Below are positions 19,367 to 27,467 of a DNA stretch of 64,000 nt, piece after piece; the first letter of the stretch is position 1, and every line of letters begins with the position of its first letter. The notes beneath the pieces were generated by a model. It was not told the DNA's origin. It made no database searches and worked only from the letters and a program-made list of their open reading frames with translations. Origin of the DNA: Streptomyces sp. DHE7-1 (lineage in GTDB: Bacteria; Actinomycetota; Actinomycetes; Streptomycetales; Streptomycetaceae); assembly GCA_016432725.1 (NCBI GenBank), contig JACJDG010000002.1, forward strand, positions 24,615 through 88,614, read 5' to 3'. The position numbers and the translations under genes are program-made.

Positions 19367-19369
19367 TAG
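18283..19369 (+). CDS. IS630-family transposase (two frameshifts)
   Basis: A Tc1/mariner-like DDE transposase. The N-terminal HTH reads ELTLSDEERAALEEWVRRR and NKDVAEQLGSMPHAVGRWRARF. The catalytic core contains VFCVDEKSQIQALDRSQP (first Asp), VHLICDNYATHKTP (second Asp) and PTGSSWLNLVERWFAEL (Glu). The frame shifts near 18640 and near 19280, after which it ends ADEILERLASYLNRIPDSEH. The stop codon TAG uses the target TA plus the first base of the neighbouring element. The shifts are probably sequencing errors, since all catalytic parts are present. Confidence 0.85.
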
Positions 19370-19402
19370 GGCGTGTGTCGGAAGTGCTCTAGGTTGGCTG
19401 AC

Positions 19403-19924
19403 GTGAACGCGCAGGGGCGGAGTTACCGATATGTCGGACCGGTTGAGCTGAAGGCTGCGGTGCGGCCCGGTGACGGCGGCCGTCGGATCGTCTCGGCAGC
19501 TGACTTTGGTAGCTGGATCGTGGAGCAATCGGCGGCGGAACTGACCGAGCCGTTCACCTTCGTGATCGATATGGATGGTGTGCTCCGGCTGGCCCCGCGG
19601 CGAAGTGAGCACGTGGCCTGTGCCGGCGGAGACATGGTTCTGAGTGCCGGCGAGATCAGCTTCATGCGTGAGGCAGACCGGTGGACCGTGAGCGAGGTCA
19701 GCAACCAGTCCACCGGGTACTGCCCGGACGTTACCTCCTGGGCGGAGGTCGCCCAGGCTCTGGATGCTGTAGACCTCCGGCGGCCTCCCGGCTTCACCCA
19801 CGAGGTTGCATTCCGGCGGTGCCCCGACTGCCAGGAGCACAACATCGTGCGTGAGGACGACTTCATCTGCGTCTTCTGCGGCAGCGATCTGCCCGCTACG
19901 TGGAACGTGGATCCCACCGCGTGA
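19403..19924 (+). CDS. Putative IS passenger protein with C-terminal zinc ribbon
   Basis: A protein of about 173 residues from the GTG at 19403. The body (SYRYVGPVELKAAVRPG, RIVSAADFGSWIVEQSAAEL, PFTFVIDMDGVLRLAPRRSE, DMVLSAGEISFMRE) looks beta-rich. The C-terminus has two CxxC pairs (RRCPDCQEHN and ICVFCGSDL), a zinc ribbon. I do not recognise a named family. It is enclosed by the inverted repeats of the IS5-like element, so it may travel with the transposase. Confidence 0.6.
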   Translation: MNAQGRSYRYVGPVELKAAVRPGDGGRRIVSAADFGSWIVEQSAAELTEPFTFVIDMDGVLRLAPRRSEHVACAGGDMVLSAGEISFMREADRWTVSEVSNQSTGYCPDVTSWAEVAQALDAVDLRRPPGFTHEVAFRRCPDCQEHNIVREDDFICVFCGSDLPATWNVDPTA

Positions 19925-19934
19925 CGGCCGGGGG

Positions 19935-20770
19935 TCACAGCCACTCGATGATGGCAGCGACGAGCACGATCGCCTCGTAACGGACGGCGAGCTTGTCGTA
20001 GCGCGTGGCGACAGCACGGCGTCTCTTGAGCCGGTTGATCCCGCACTCGACCGCATGGCGCTCGCGGTAGTCGGCCGGGTCGAAGCGCGGAGGTCGGCCG
20101 CCGCGGGAGCCGAGCTTTTGGCGGTTACGTGCCTGGTCAGCCTTGTCCGGGATGGTGCACCGGATCCCGCAGCGGCGCAGATAGGCACGGTTCTTGCGGG
20201 ACGCGTACGCCTTGTCAGCCCGCACGCGATCGGGGCGGACGCGCGGTCGGCCCAGTCCGATGCGAGGCACACGAACCTTCTCCAGCACGGGTTCGAACTG
20301 CGGCGAGTCTCCGCGCTGTCCTGCCATCACCACAAACGACATGGGCTTCTGACCTTGCTCGACGGCGAGGTGCAGCTTGGTGGTAAACCCGCCGCGCGAC
20401 CTTCCTAGCCCCTGATCACGGGGCTCGGTGAACACGCCACCTGGTGGTCACTTCTGCAGACCGCCCTGGTTGCGGGCCCCGGCCGCGTGCTGATGGGCGC
20501 GGCAGACGGTGGAGTCGACGTTCAGGTCCCACGTGATCTCGCCCTTCGCGTCGGCCAGCGCTGCCATCGGCGGAACAGGTCGTAGACCCGGCCCCACGGC
20601 CCGTCGCCGACGGGCATGTCCCGCCACGGAACACCGGTACGGACCCGGAACCGTATGCCGTCGATCAACTGCCGCCGAGGCCAGACGGGCGGCCGTCCCG
20701 CCCTGGCCCCCTTCGGCAACAACGGCTCCAGCACCGCCCACTGCTCGTCCGCGAGATCTCCCCGCCCCAT
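19935..20770 (-). CDS. IS5-family transposase of the passenger-carrying element (frameshifted)
   Basis: The N-terminal part from the ATG at 20770 reads [39 protein letters not shown] and [20 protein letters not shown]. The C-terminal part, in another frame, reads [40 protein letters not shown] and [20 protein letters not shown]. These are the parts of a DDE IS5/IS1182-like transposase, with the catalytic Asp in ADKAY and the Glu in AVECG. Frame changes lie between about 20430 and 20590. The stop is at 19935. Confidence 0.75.
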
Positions 20771-20949
20771 GAACCGTGATCATTCACAACTCAAGATCCA
20801 CTTTCGATACACGGCCTAACTGTCGCGCCCGGCAGGCCCATGTCTTCGAGCACTCGGAGGGGGACCATGCCCGACCCAGCCGCGATTTCAACCGGATCGG
20901 CCCGGAATACTTCATCGCAAGGGCCATATTGATCAGGCGGGCTCGGAGA

Positions 20950-21201
20950 TCATCCCAGCCACTCACGACAGCGATGGCAGGACTTAGACAGCAGGTGCTC
21001 CAGCACCTCCTGGAAGGGCAGCGTCACGGTGCAGTCCACGCTGGACAGCTCATGGCCCGTAGACGCCAGCTGCTCGGCCACAGCGATTTCTGTCTCTACC
21101 CGAAGGTCTGCAGCCGCGTCTGCGAACTCCGCTTCGGCCACGCCTCCCCGCAAGATGCTGAGCCGCCCAAACAGCAGGGCTTTGAAGTACTCAAGAACCA
21201 A
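20950..21201 (-). CDS. Hypothetical protein downstream of the 2TM gene
   Basis: About 83 residues from a TTG at 21201 (LEYFKALLFGRLSILRGGVAEAEF continuing with DAAADLRVETEIAVAEQ). Composition is that of a real helical protein, but the start is weak and the frame may extend upstream. It lies on the same strand as, and downstream of, the 2TM protein gene at 21371-22249. The 170 bases between them hold no clear gene. A second protein of the same operon or a broken extension is possible. Confidence 0.35.
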   Translation of the reverse strand: MVLEYFKALLFGRLSILRGGVAEAEFADAAADLRVETEIAVAEQLASTGHELSSVDCTVTLPFQEVLEHLLSKSCHRCREWLG

Positions 21202-21370
21202 CTTGGCTATTCCACCCCGGCATCATGTCGCACTGCTCTGGGTGGCGGCACCGACAGCCCTGTGTCCCTCGCGAGGGTTGACGAGCGGCACCTGCTGCAC
21301 GGGGTCCGCTTCGGGCTGCCCCAAGTACTCGCGGACCGCACCATGGGCGCCGGCGGGGTCGGCGAGGCGG

Positions 21371-22249
21371 CTACTGCGTCTGCTGCTCCGGGACGCTGGC
21401 CTCAGCCTGAGCCGCCTTTCGGCGCTGACGCGGCTTGGGAGCACTGGCCTGCTGCGAGTTGGCGGAGCTCGCGATGCGGTGCATCTCCTTGCCGCTCTCC
21501 AGGACGTCGCTCAGGACCCGCACCAGGTTCTCGTTTTGGAGATCGCTGTCTTTTGGCAGCTTGTCCGCGATGCGCTCAGCGGTGAGGAAGTAGCTGTTGA
21601 GGACGGGCTGGTTGAAGTACTGGTTGAGCTGCTGCAGGGCCCGCTCGTAGGTCTGCATGAAAGTGCGGCTGAGGTAGGCAGTAAAAGCGGTGCCGACCGC
21701 CGCAACCGAGCCGACGAAGAGCCGATCGCCCTGGGCGTTGAGATGCCAACCGGCGAGGAACGCGACAACCAGGACAATGATCCCGACCCACATGGCAAGG
21801 CGGCTACTTCGGTAGGCCTTCGTCGCCTGATCGGTCGCGATCCCGTGGTACTTGTCCAGCAGAACTCGGTTGAAGTTGACGAGACTGGGCAGCTCCATCT
21901 TCTCTGCAAGCCGGTCAGCCGCCGATTCAAGGGCATCGCGCTTCCGCTCGATCTCCTTGGCCTTGGCCTTCCTGAATCCCCAGAGCACCCACACCACACT
22001 CATAAGCAGTAGGGCTAGTGCGATCAAGACGCCAGGCCACATCCAGGCTGGAACAGGGGCAGAGGCTGAGGCAGCCTTCGTGCTGTGGCCCGGCGAGAAG
22101 ATGGCCCCCACACCGGCGACCACACCAGCAATCGCAGCGCCGGAGGCCATCAGCTCAGAAGCGGCCAGGTCTCCGCGTAGCCTCGCCAGGCCCGCACGCA
22201 CGCCTCTGACCGGCTTCTCCGAGGTTCCGGACTGACCATCCCCACTCAT
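21371..22249 (-). CDS. Multi-pass membrane protein resembling TRADD-N-associated 2TM domain
   Basis: An intact 292-residue protein. Membrane segments lie at about residues 36-51, 72-92, 151-169 and 177-193. Between the second and third is a charged coiled-coil stretch (RKAKAKEIERKRDALESAADR) and the sequence LVNFNRVLLDKYHGIATDQA followed by TKAYRSSRLAMWVG. That pattern (N-x-x-LL-x-x-Y-H, QA-x-x-x-Y-R-x-S) is what I associate with the TRADD-N-associated 2TM domain found in bacterial conflict and apoptosis-like systems. The C-terminus is long, helical and ends in a basic low-complexity tail. The link to conflict systems is inference from family resemblance. Confidence 0.6.
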   Translation of the reverse strand: MSGDGQSGTSEKPVRGVRAGLARLRGDLAASELMASGAAIAGVVAGVGAIFSPGHSTKAASASAPVPAWMWPGVLIALALLLMSVVWVLWGFRKAKAKEIERKRDALESAADRLAEKMELPSLVNFNRVLLDKYHGIATDQATKAYRSSRLAMWVGIIVLVVAFLAGWHLNAQGDRLFVGSVAAVGTAFTAYLSRTFMQTYERALQQLNQYFNQPVLNSYFLTAERIADKLPKDSDLQNENLVRVLSDVLESGKEMHRIASSANSQQASAPKPRQRRKAAQAEASVPEQQTQ

Positions 22250-22326
22250 TCGTCCCCCAACTCACGTACCGGAACGTCAGATGATAGAGGTAAAGCTGAC
22301 ACGCCCCGCCACCACTGGAGCCTCGG

Positions 22327-22494
22327 GTGCAGGCCACCTACGTGCACGACGCAACATCCGTACAGATGTGGTGCTGGACCGACGGCACGGCTCCGGACGG
22401 TTACCCGGCCGACAACAGACACTGGTTCCAGCGACTCAGACGGGACCATCCCCGCCGGTGCGGGAGCAGTGTGCCGAGGTGGTGGAGCGGATAG
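22327..22494 (+). pseudogene. Fragment of a secreted protein, possibly SH3-like
   Basis: A short reading frame (VQATYVHDATSVQMWCWTDG then TAPDGYPADNRHWFQ) looks like part of a secreted Streptomyces wall-associated domain. It then runs into a lone CRISPR-like repeat and IS copy B. No start or stop of its own can be placed. I treat it as a remnant. Confidence 0.3.
22443..22469 (-). repeat. Lone type I-E CRISPR-like repeat remnant
   Basis: GGACCATCCCCGCCGG followed by TGCGGGAGCAG is close to a second well-known family of Streptomyces I-E repeats (on the other strand, GTGCTCCCCGC at one end and GGGGATGGTCC at the other). It differs from the repeat of the arrays at 3.6-8.2 kb, except the last repeat there, which also ends GGGGATGGTC. 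No second copy is seen nearby. Confidence 0.4.
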
Positions 22495-22506
22495 AAGGTC
22501 CGGCCA

Positions 22507-23261
22507 ATGGTGCGCTCGACGACCCATCGGTGTACTCCGAGGCCGGAGCCGTGCGGGATACCGCGGCGGGCGATCACCGGTTTGATGCCCTGGGTCCAGA
22601 CGAGCCGGCGGTACTTGTCGTGGTCGTAGCCGCGGTCGCCGAGCAGAACGTCGGGCCGTCTGCGCGGTCGGCCGACCAGGCCCGGGACCGAGGGGACCTT
22701 GGCGAGGAGCGGTAGCAGTTGCGTGACGTCGTTGCGGTTCCCGCCGGTCAGTGACACCGCGAGCGGGATGCCCTGGCCGTCGGTGAGGACGTGGTGCTTG
22801 CTGCCCGGCCGTGCGCGGTCGACCGGACTGGGTCCGCTTTTGGGCCCCGTCGAGCCGCCCGCACGCGGCTGGAGTCGATCACCGCCCGCGACCAGTCGAG
22901 CTGCTTCGCCGCCCGCAGCTTCGACAGCAGGACGACATGGAGCCTGTCCCACACACCGGCCTCGTTCCACGCAGCCAGCCGGCGCCAGCACGTCATGCCG
23001 GACCCGTAGCCGAGCTCCTGAGGCAGGTACTCCCACTGGATCCCTGTGTGCAGGACGAACAGGATCCCGCACATAGCCTGCCGGTCGGGAACTCGCGGCC
23101 ATCCCGCTACCAGCTTCGGACCCGGATCCGGTAACAACGGCTCGATCAACGACCACAGTTCGTCCGACACGACCCACGGTCGCGAGTTCCTCTTCCCCAC
23201 GAACGACCCAACGAGCATCCAGGCCGACAGCCACATCATCAGCGACTTCTGTTAGGACCTC
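22507..23261 (-). mobile_element. IS5-family insertion sequence, copy B (truncated, inverted)
   Basis: This is nearly identical to copy A at 11536-12421 but on the other strand. Its 5' end is intact (GAGGTCCTAAC read from 23261, with TTA at 23262-23264). Identity stops at 22507, so about 130 bases of the 3' end, including the right inverted repeat and the transposase C-terminus, are missing. orfA and the start of orfB are present, with the same CCCAAAA slippery site (22838-22844 on the plus strand). It cannot transpose by itself. Confidence 0.9.
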
Positions 23262-23458
23262 TTAGCTGAGGGCCTTTGGTCGGCCGGTGCCCTTGCCACC
23301 GGCTCAGCGGATTGGGCACCGGCCGCTCTCGTCTACCAATACGCAGCACTCGCCGATAGCCTTCGGCCAGCCCCACATCCCGGGCGAATAGCCGGTGCCG
23401 CGTTCACGGCAAGTTCCTCCCCGATCGGCACCGAGGCCGGCGCTGTGCTGCCGCTGGA

Positions 23459-24490
23459 TCAGGTGCTCACGTCGGCGATGGTGTCCGCAATCAGGACGGG
23501 CAGGTGGTTGATAGCCCGCTCCAAGAGCCGCTCGATGGGGACCGCGTGCGGACTGTTGTCGACGTTGATGTGCTTGCCCCAGACTGCGGGGTCGTAGCGG
23601 GCGAGCATGGACAGCGTGTACAGCACAGCCCACCAGGCCATCAACGGGTGCAGATCTCGCTTCATCGAGCCCAGGACCGGCAGAAAGTACCGGCCTCCGG
23701 CGTAGCCGCGGGTCATGGTCCGCAGGTGGGCCTGCCGTTCGGCCATGGTCGCCATCCCATCGAAGCCCGTGCCCACGCCCTCGGGCATCAGCCAGTTCAT
23801 CGACAACTGGCCCCCGCCGTGGTCGTAACGGACGTAGTTCGGAAGCGCCGCCGCTCCCACATTTGAGTAGCTCTCGTGCTGGGCGACAGCCGGGTACCCG
23901 GTCAGGAAGTCGTCCAGTGCCTCACGAGTGCCGGCCTTGACGACCCGGTCGGGAATGTTGCTCACCCAGACGCTGAGCAGGGAGTGGTCGCCTTCGTCGA
24001 TGCTGCCCTCGCTTGTGTAGAGCGGGGTGAGCCGGTCTCTGGCGGTGAGCGGGTAGTGGAGGTTCGTCGGCAGCAGGTCCCAGATGTCTTCCAGGCGCAG
24101 CGAGTCCTTTTCCCACACAGGTGAGTCGAGGACCTCGCTAACCTTCACGAAGCTGCCCTGGGTGCCGGGCGGGTCGGTGCGGATCTCGATATCGGGGAAG
24201 GGCACATGGAACCCCTTGCTGCTGATCCCGTGGGCGGCGAGGCGCCAGTCCTCGCCCTCAAGGGACCGGGCTGCGGCCGTAATGGCGCGGCCAGCCTGGC
24301 TGAGGCCGTAGAAGGCCAGGATCGGGCTCGTGGCCGGGCCCACGACAGCGGCGGCACGGAACAGCTGCTGAGCCTGTTCCAGGGCTGCCGTATACGTCTT
24401 GCGCCGGGAGGCACTGCTAGCTCTGGCCGGTGGATTGGAACGGCTGGCCCGCAGCCGCTCCCACGCCTCATCCGCGTCGAGATCGCTCAT
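23459..24490 (-). CDS. YaaC-like protein
   Basis: An intact 343-residue protein. The sequence AAAVVGPATSPILAFYGLSQ followed by AGRAITAAA near residues 47-75, then the mid-region with DIEIRTDPPGTQGSFVK, matches the YaaC-like family as I know it. The C-terminal half has long helices (GGRYFLPVLGSMKRDLHPLM, AWWAVLYTLSMLARYDPAVW). YaaC proteins are of unknown biochemical role. In actinomycetes they often lie in accessory islands near defence genes. The ATG at 24490 gives the expected length. No partner on the same strand is close. The stretch 23265-23458 holds nothing I can support. Confidence 0.65.
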   Translation of the reverse strand: MSDLDADEAWERLRASRSNPPARASSASRRKTYTAALEQAQQLFRAAAVVGPATSPILAFYGLSQAGRAITAAARSLEGEDWRLAAHGISSKGFHVPFPDIEIRTDPPGTQGSFVKVSEVLDSPVWEKDSLRLEDIWDLLPTNLHYPLTARDRLTPLYTSEGSIDEGDHSLLSVWVSNIPDRVVKAGTREALDDFLTGYPAVAQHESYSNVGAAALPNYVRYDHGGGQLSMNWLMPEGVGTGFDGMATMAERQAHLRTMTRGYAGGRYFLPVLGSMKRDLHPLMAWWAVLYTLSMLARYDPAVWGKHINVDNSPHAVPIERLLERAINHLPVLIADTIADVST

Positions 24491-24642
24491 GGCCGGACGC
24501 TACCCGCTGTCGAGTTGGGCCCGCTGGGTGAATTTCCACCTCGCGTACGCGGCGGGGCCGACCGTGCGCACGGGGTCTGCACTGCTGGCCGGACGGGCAA
24601 GGCAGCACAGGCGACCGACCAGGCAGTGCGGGCTGGGACGGG

Positions 24643-24840
24643 TCAGTACCTCATGCAGGTAGAGGCGCGCAGGTAGGCGGCTTTGGTGTAGTGGGCGCCT
24701 GGTCCTGAGCGCAGATGCGCGGTGGTGGTGGCTTCGTACCCGCAGCCGGACGTGGAAGCCGGCGCCGGGCTGAGGAGCGCTACGCCGAGGGCTGCAGCTA
24801 CCGTTGCGGGCGAGGGGGATCTTTGGCGTGGTCGGCCCAA
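24643..24840 (-). pseudogene. 5' fragment of a secreted SH3-domain protein
   Basis: A signal-peptide-like start (TVAAALGVALLSPAPAST) is followed by GCGYEATTTAHLRSGPGAHY and TKAAYLRAS, the N-terminal half of a bacterial SH3 (SH3b) domain. The domain is cut short and a stop follows. The surrounding stretch 24491-25104 holds no other gene I can support; a short plus-strand frame at 24881-24994 (RLAGGRANEFVREPRIRPNR) is unexplained. Confidence 0.45.
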
Positions 24841-25104
24841 CGGGCCGGCGGGCGGTCACGACACGCGCAGCTGTGACCTGTGACAGCGAAGCTGGACCGG
24901 CAGGGGCCTGAGCTGCGCGACCTCGATGTCCGGCTCGCCGGAGGACGAGCAAACGAGTTCGTCCGGGAGCCGCGTATCCGCCCGAACCGGTGAGTAGCCG
25001 GGGCGGCGGCGGGGACAAACATCGCGACCGGGATCGGGGCGGTGAGGTCGATAGAGGTGACGACGGTGGTGGTCCGGCAGCGCGCGGGACCGTGTCGGGC
25101 GTGG

Positions 25105-26010
25105 TCAGTCGAACAGCACGTCCAGGTTCCTCGTCAAAGCCTGGAGCTCGCCCCGCCGGTCGTCCTGGGGCGCGGAACCGACCGGAGCGTGGAACACGTA
25201 CCGCGACGGCGTCAGGTCGTGCCCGTGGTGCCGTACGGCCTCCAGGCCGATGGAGGCACAGAAGCCGGGCTCGTCGCGGTACGCGGCCCGCTTTCCCCCT
25301 GCCGACAGTGTGCCCCGCCAGGCGTGGTAGGTTCCGGCGATAATCGCGAGATCGGCCTCGGTGAGGACGCGTTCCGTCCGGCCGACGAGCGTGCCCGCCT
25401 CGCGAGCATCGACGAACAGGATCTGGCCTCGCCGGTCCACCGACTCCCGCGTGCCCTGCGGGCCCTTGTCCTTGGTCAGGATCCAGAGGCAGACCGGGAT
25501 CTGGGTCGTATGGAAGAGGCGACGTGGAAGCGCGACCACACAGGCCACGACGTCGTCCTCCAGCATCGCCCGGCGGATCCCGCCCCCGCTCTTCGCGTAC
25601 AGGGAGCCGTTGGCCAGGACGACGGCCGCAGTCCCATAGGGTCCCAGCTTGGCTAGGGCGTGTTGCAGCCAGGCGTAGTTGGCGCCGTCACGCGGCGGGA
25701 CGCCGTATCGCCATCTCGGGTCGGTTTCGTTGAGTGCCCGGTGCGACATGTTGAAGGGCGGGACGCTCAGCACGAAGTCGGCTTCCAGGCCGGGGTGCCG
25801 GTCGTCGGCGAGGGTGTCGCCCCAGCGGGCGCCCAAGTCTCCCTCGACTCCGTGTACGGCCAGGTTCATCCTGGCGAGTCGCCAAGCCTGCTCGTTGATC
25901 TCCTGGCCGTAGACCACGAGGAGGTGGGCACGTGTCAAGCAGGCGGTGGTGGCGGGCCGTGCGGTTGTCGGTCTCCAGGTCGAGTCCCGCGGCTGGGCCG
26001 TGGACCGGCG
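25105..26010 (-). pseudogene. hsdM: 3' part of a type I restriction-modification methylase gene (hsdM)
   Basis: The C-terminal two-thirds of an N6-adenine methyltransferase of HsdM type: VYGQEINEQAWRLARMNLAV, GDTLADDRHPGLEADFVLSV then PPFNMSHRALNETDPRWRYG, NYAWLQHALAKLGPYGTAAV, GSLYAKSGGGIRRAMLEDDV and LPRRLFHTTQIPVCLWILTKDK. The SAM-binding DPACGTGGF motif is not readable; upstream sequence only weakly recalls it in another frame. The catalytic motif reads VPPF where NPPF or DPPY is expected. With the missing N-terminus it is probably inactive. No hsdS or hsdR follows. Confidence 0.7.
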
Positions 26011-26143
26011 GCACATGCCATCACGGTGGCCTCCGGGATCCGCGGCGCACACGTCTCGCGCACCTTCCCCGGCACTCGAAGCCCGTCCGACCGTGGAGTG
26101 AGGCCTGCCGTTTCGAGCTTCGCCCTTGCCCGAGCCGGGCTCT

Positions 26144-26608
26144 TCAATCCTTGAAGAGCGTAGTGCGCATAGCTTCACGCACCTGCACAGTGTCTGTGTG
26201 CACCTTCCGCCACGCACCTTCGTATGCCGGCGCTCCGGGAAGGCGTCCGCCGATGACTTCGTCGCGAAGGGAGAGCAGGGCGCGGACAAGCTCGTTCATC
26301 AAGGGGATGATTGTTTTCGGCGCGCATAGTTCGGCTTGGGCTTGCTTCTCGTACAAGCCATGCTGACCCATGGCTTGGCGCGCTTGTCTCGCCCGATCTT
26401 CTAGAGGCAGCGTCTCTTCATGTGCTGCCTGACTGATGGCGATGCCAGTCCGTTTCACGGCATCCAAAAAGTTCGCATAGGCGGCTTGTAACTCTTGGCG
26501 CTTCCGCTCTGAGACGTCGCGGCGCCATCGGAAGCGATCGGCTATGCCGGTGCCGAGCGAGCCGGCGATGGCTCCGATCGCCGCGGCTAAGAAAGTGGTC
26601 CACTGCAT
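26144..26608 (-). CDS. Small membrane-anchored helical protein, unknown function
   Basis: An intact 154-residue protein from the ATG at 26608. One N-terminal membrane segment (FLAAAIGAIAGSLGTGIADRF), a basic coiled-coil linker (RWRRDVSERKRQELQAAYAN) and a helical cytoplasmic part (NFLDAVKRTGIAISQAAHEE, PLMNELVRALLSLRDEVIGG). The layout is the same as the protein at 7116-7649. Streptomyces genomes carry many such proteins without known role. Its neighbours are a broken hsdM gene and remnants. The stretch 26609-26816 holds no gene. Confidence 0.7.
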   Translation of the reverse strand: MQWTTFLAAAIGAIAGSLGTGIADRFRWRRDVSERKRQELQAAYANFLDAVKRTGIAISQAAHEETLPLEDRARQARQAMGQHGLYEKQAQAELCAPKTIIPLMNELVRALLSLRDEVIGGRLPGAPAYEGAWRKVHTDTVQVREAMRTTLFKD

Positions 26609-26816
26609 CGTCCAACGATGAGCGAGTGGCGCCCTGGATGGCTATGGGTAACTTGAACTGATGTGCCTGACTCGTTCGGGGGGGACCAGCTGCAGCGTCC
26701 ACGACCGCTGCACGCGCTTGAGTTAGCTGACGTCTGAGGCGAACTTGCTGGTCCCCGATCAAGCACTCCGGGCACCTATCCCTTGCTCCCGACTGTCGGT
26801 ACTGCCCGGCCGCCGT

Positions 26817-27060
26817 TCACAAGAACGACGACGGTGGCCAGTCCTCCAGAATCGGGGTCGCCGGCCAGACACCGACGGCCCCGTCGGCCAGCAGCAAGTA
26901 CGGCGCGTGTTCCTGAAGGGCCTTCAGCCAGGCCGTGGCCCGGCGGGAGCCGGAGAAGAACGTCATGGCGCGCGGATCCGCCCAGCCGGCCAGCTCCCGC
27001 GCCTCCGCTGAGCTGGCGACGTCGTGCGCCAAGGCGAGCACCTCGGGCTGTGGGTGCAGT
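26817..27060 (-). pseudogene. 3' end of an unidentified gene
   Basis: The minus strand reads EVLALAHDVASSAEARELAG, WADPRAMTFFSGSRRATAWL and KALQEHAPYLLLADGAVGVW before the stop at 26817. This has the character of a real protein end. Past about 27060 the frame is antisense to the plus-strand helical-repeat protein and no longer looks coding, so the 5' part is missing. Confidence 0.4.
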
Positions 27061-27440
27061 CGGTCCGGCTCGGCTGGGACAGCCTGACGACCGTGCAGCA
27101 GTGGATGTGCAAACACATCCTCGGGATCGAACCTGAGGCTGCGGAAGCGTTGGTGGGGCTGTTGCTGGACGTCGAGGACACGGTGGTGACCCGGCAGACG
27201 GCAGAGGCGCTGGCCCGGGTGGGAACGGTGGCCGCCGTAAGGATCATCGCTCTCGCGGTTGCCAAGGCTGACGACCACCAGGCTGACTGGCTGAGGACCT
27301 GGGTGCATGACGCGCTCGTGGGGCCGGACGGTGTGCTGGGCGTTGCAGCGGTCTGCGGGCAGCTCGCCCGGGACCCGGAAGAAGCTGTCCGTCGGGGTGC
27401 CGCGGAGGTCTCGGCGTGGGCGGACGGCACAAGGTGCTGA
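27040..27440 (+). CDS. HEAT-repeat-like protein, probably lacking its 5' end
   Basis: The plus-strand frame gives VQSVRLGWDSLTTVQQWMCK, PEAAEALVGLLLDVEDTVVT, RQTAEALARVGTVAAVRIIA and WLRTWVHDALVGPDGVLGVA, then DPEEAVRRGAAEVSAWAD. The repeated helix pairs resemble HEAT/Armadillo repeats, a protein-binding scaffold. A start codon cannot be placed with confidence and the beginning overlaps the remnant on the other strand. It may be the rest of a longer gene cut at the same junction. Confidence 0.4.
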
Positions 27441-27467
27441 TGTGAGTCGAGCTGCCTGTGGGCTGGT

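Larger units (their letters stand above)
19369..20816. mobile_element. IS5-like element with a passenger gene
   Basis: GGGCGTGTGTCGGAAGTG (19369-19386) pairs in inverted orientation with 20799-20816 (reverse complement GGCCGTGTATCGAAAGTG), matching at 15 of 18 positions. TA flanks both ends (19367-19368, 20817-20818). Between the ends lie a transposase on the minus strand and an unrelated gene on the plus strand (19403-19924). At about 1.45 kb it is longer than a plain IS5, so the plus-strand gene looks like cargo. Confidence 0.6.

Noticed and set aside
12422..22506. A composite transposon between IS copies A and B.
   Set aside because: Copy B lacks its right inverted repeat, and each copy has its own local flanks. 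The segment also contains other IS insertions and broken genes.
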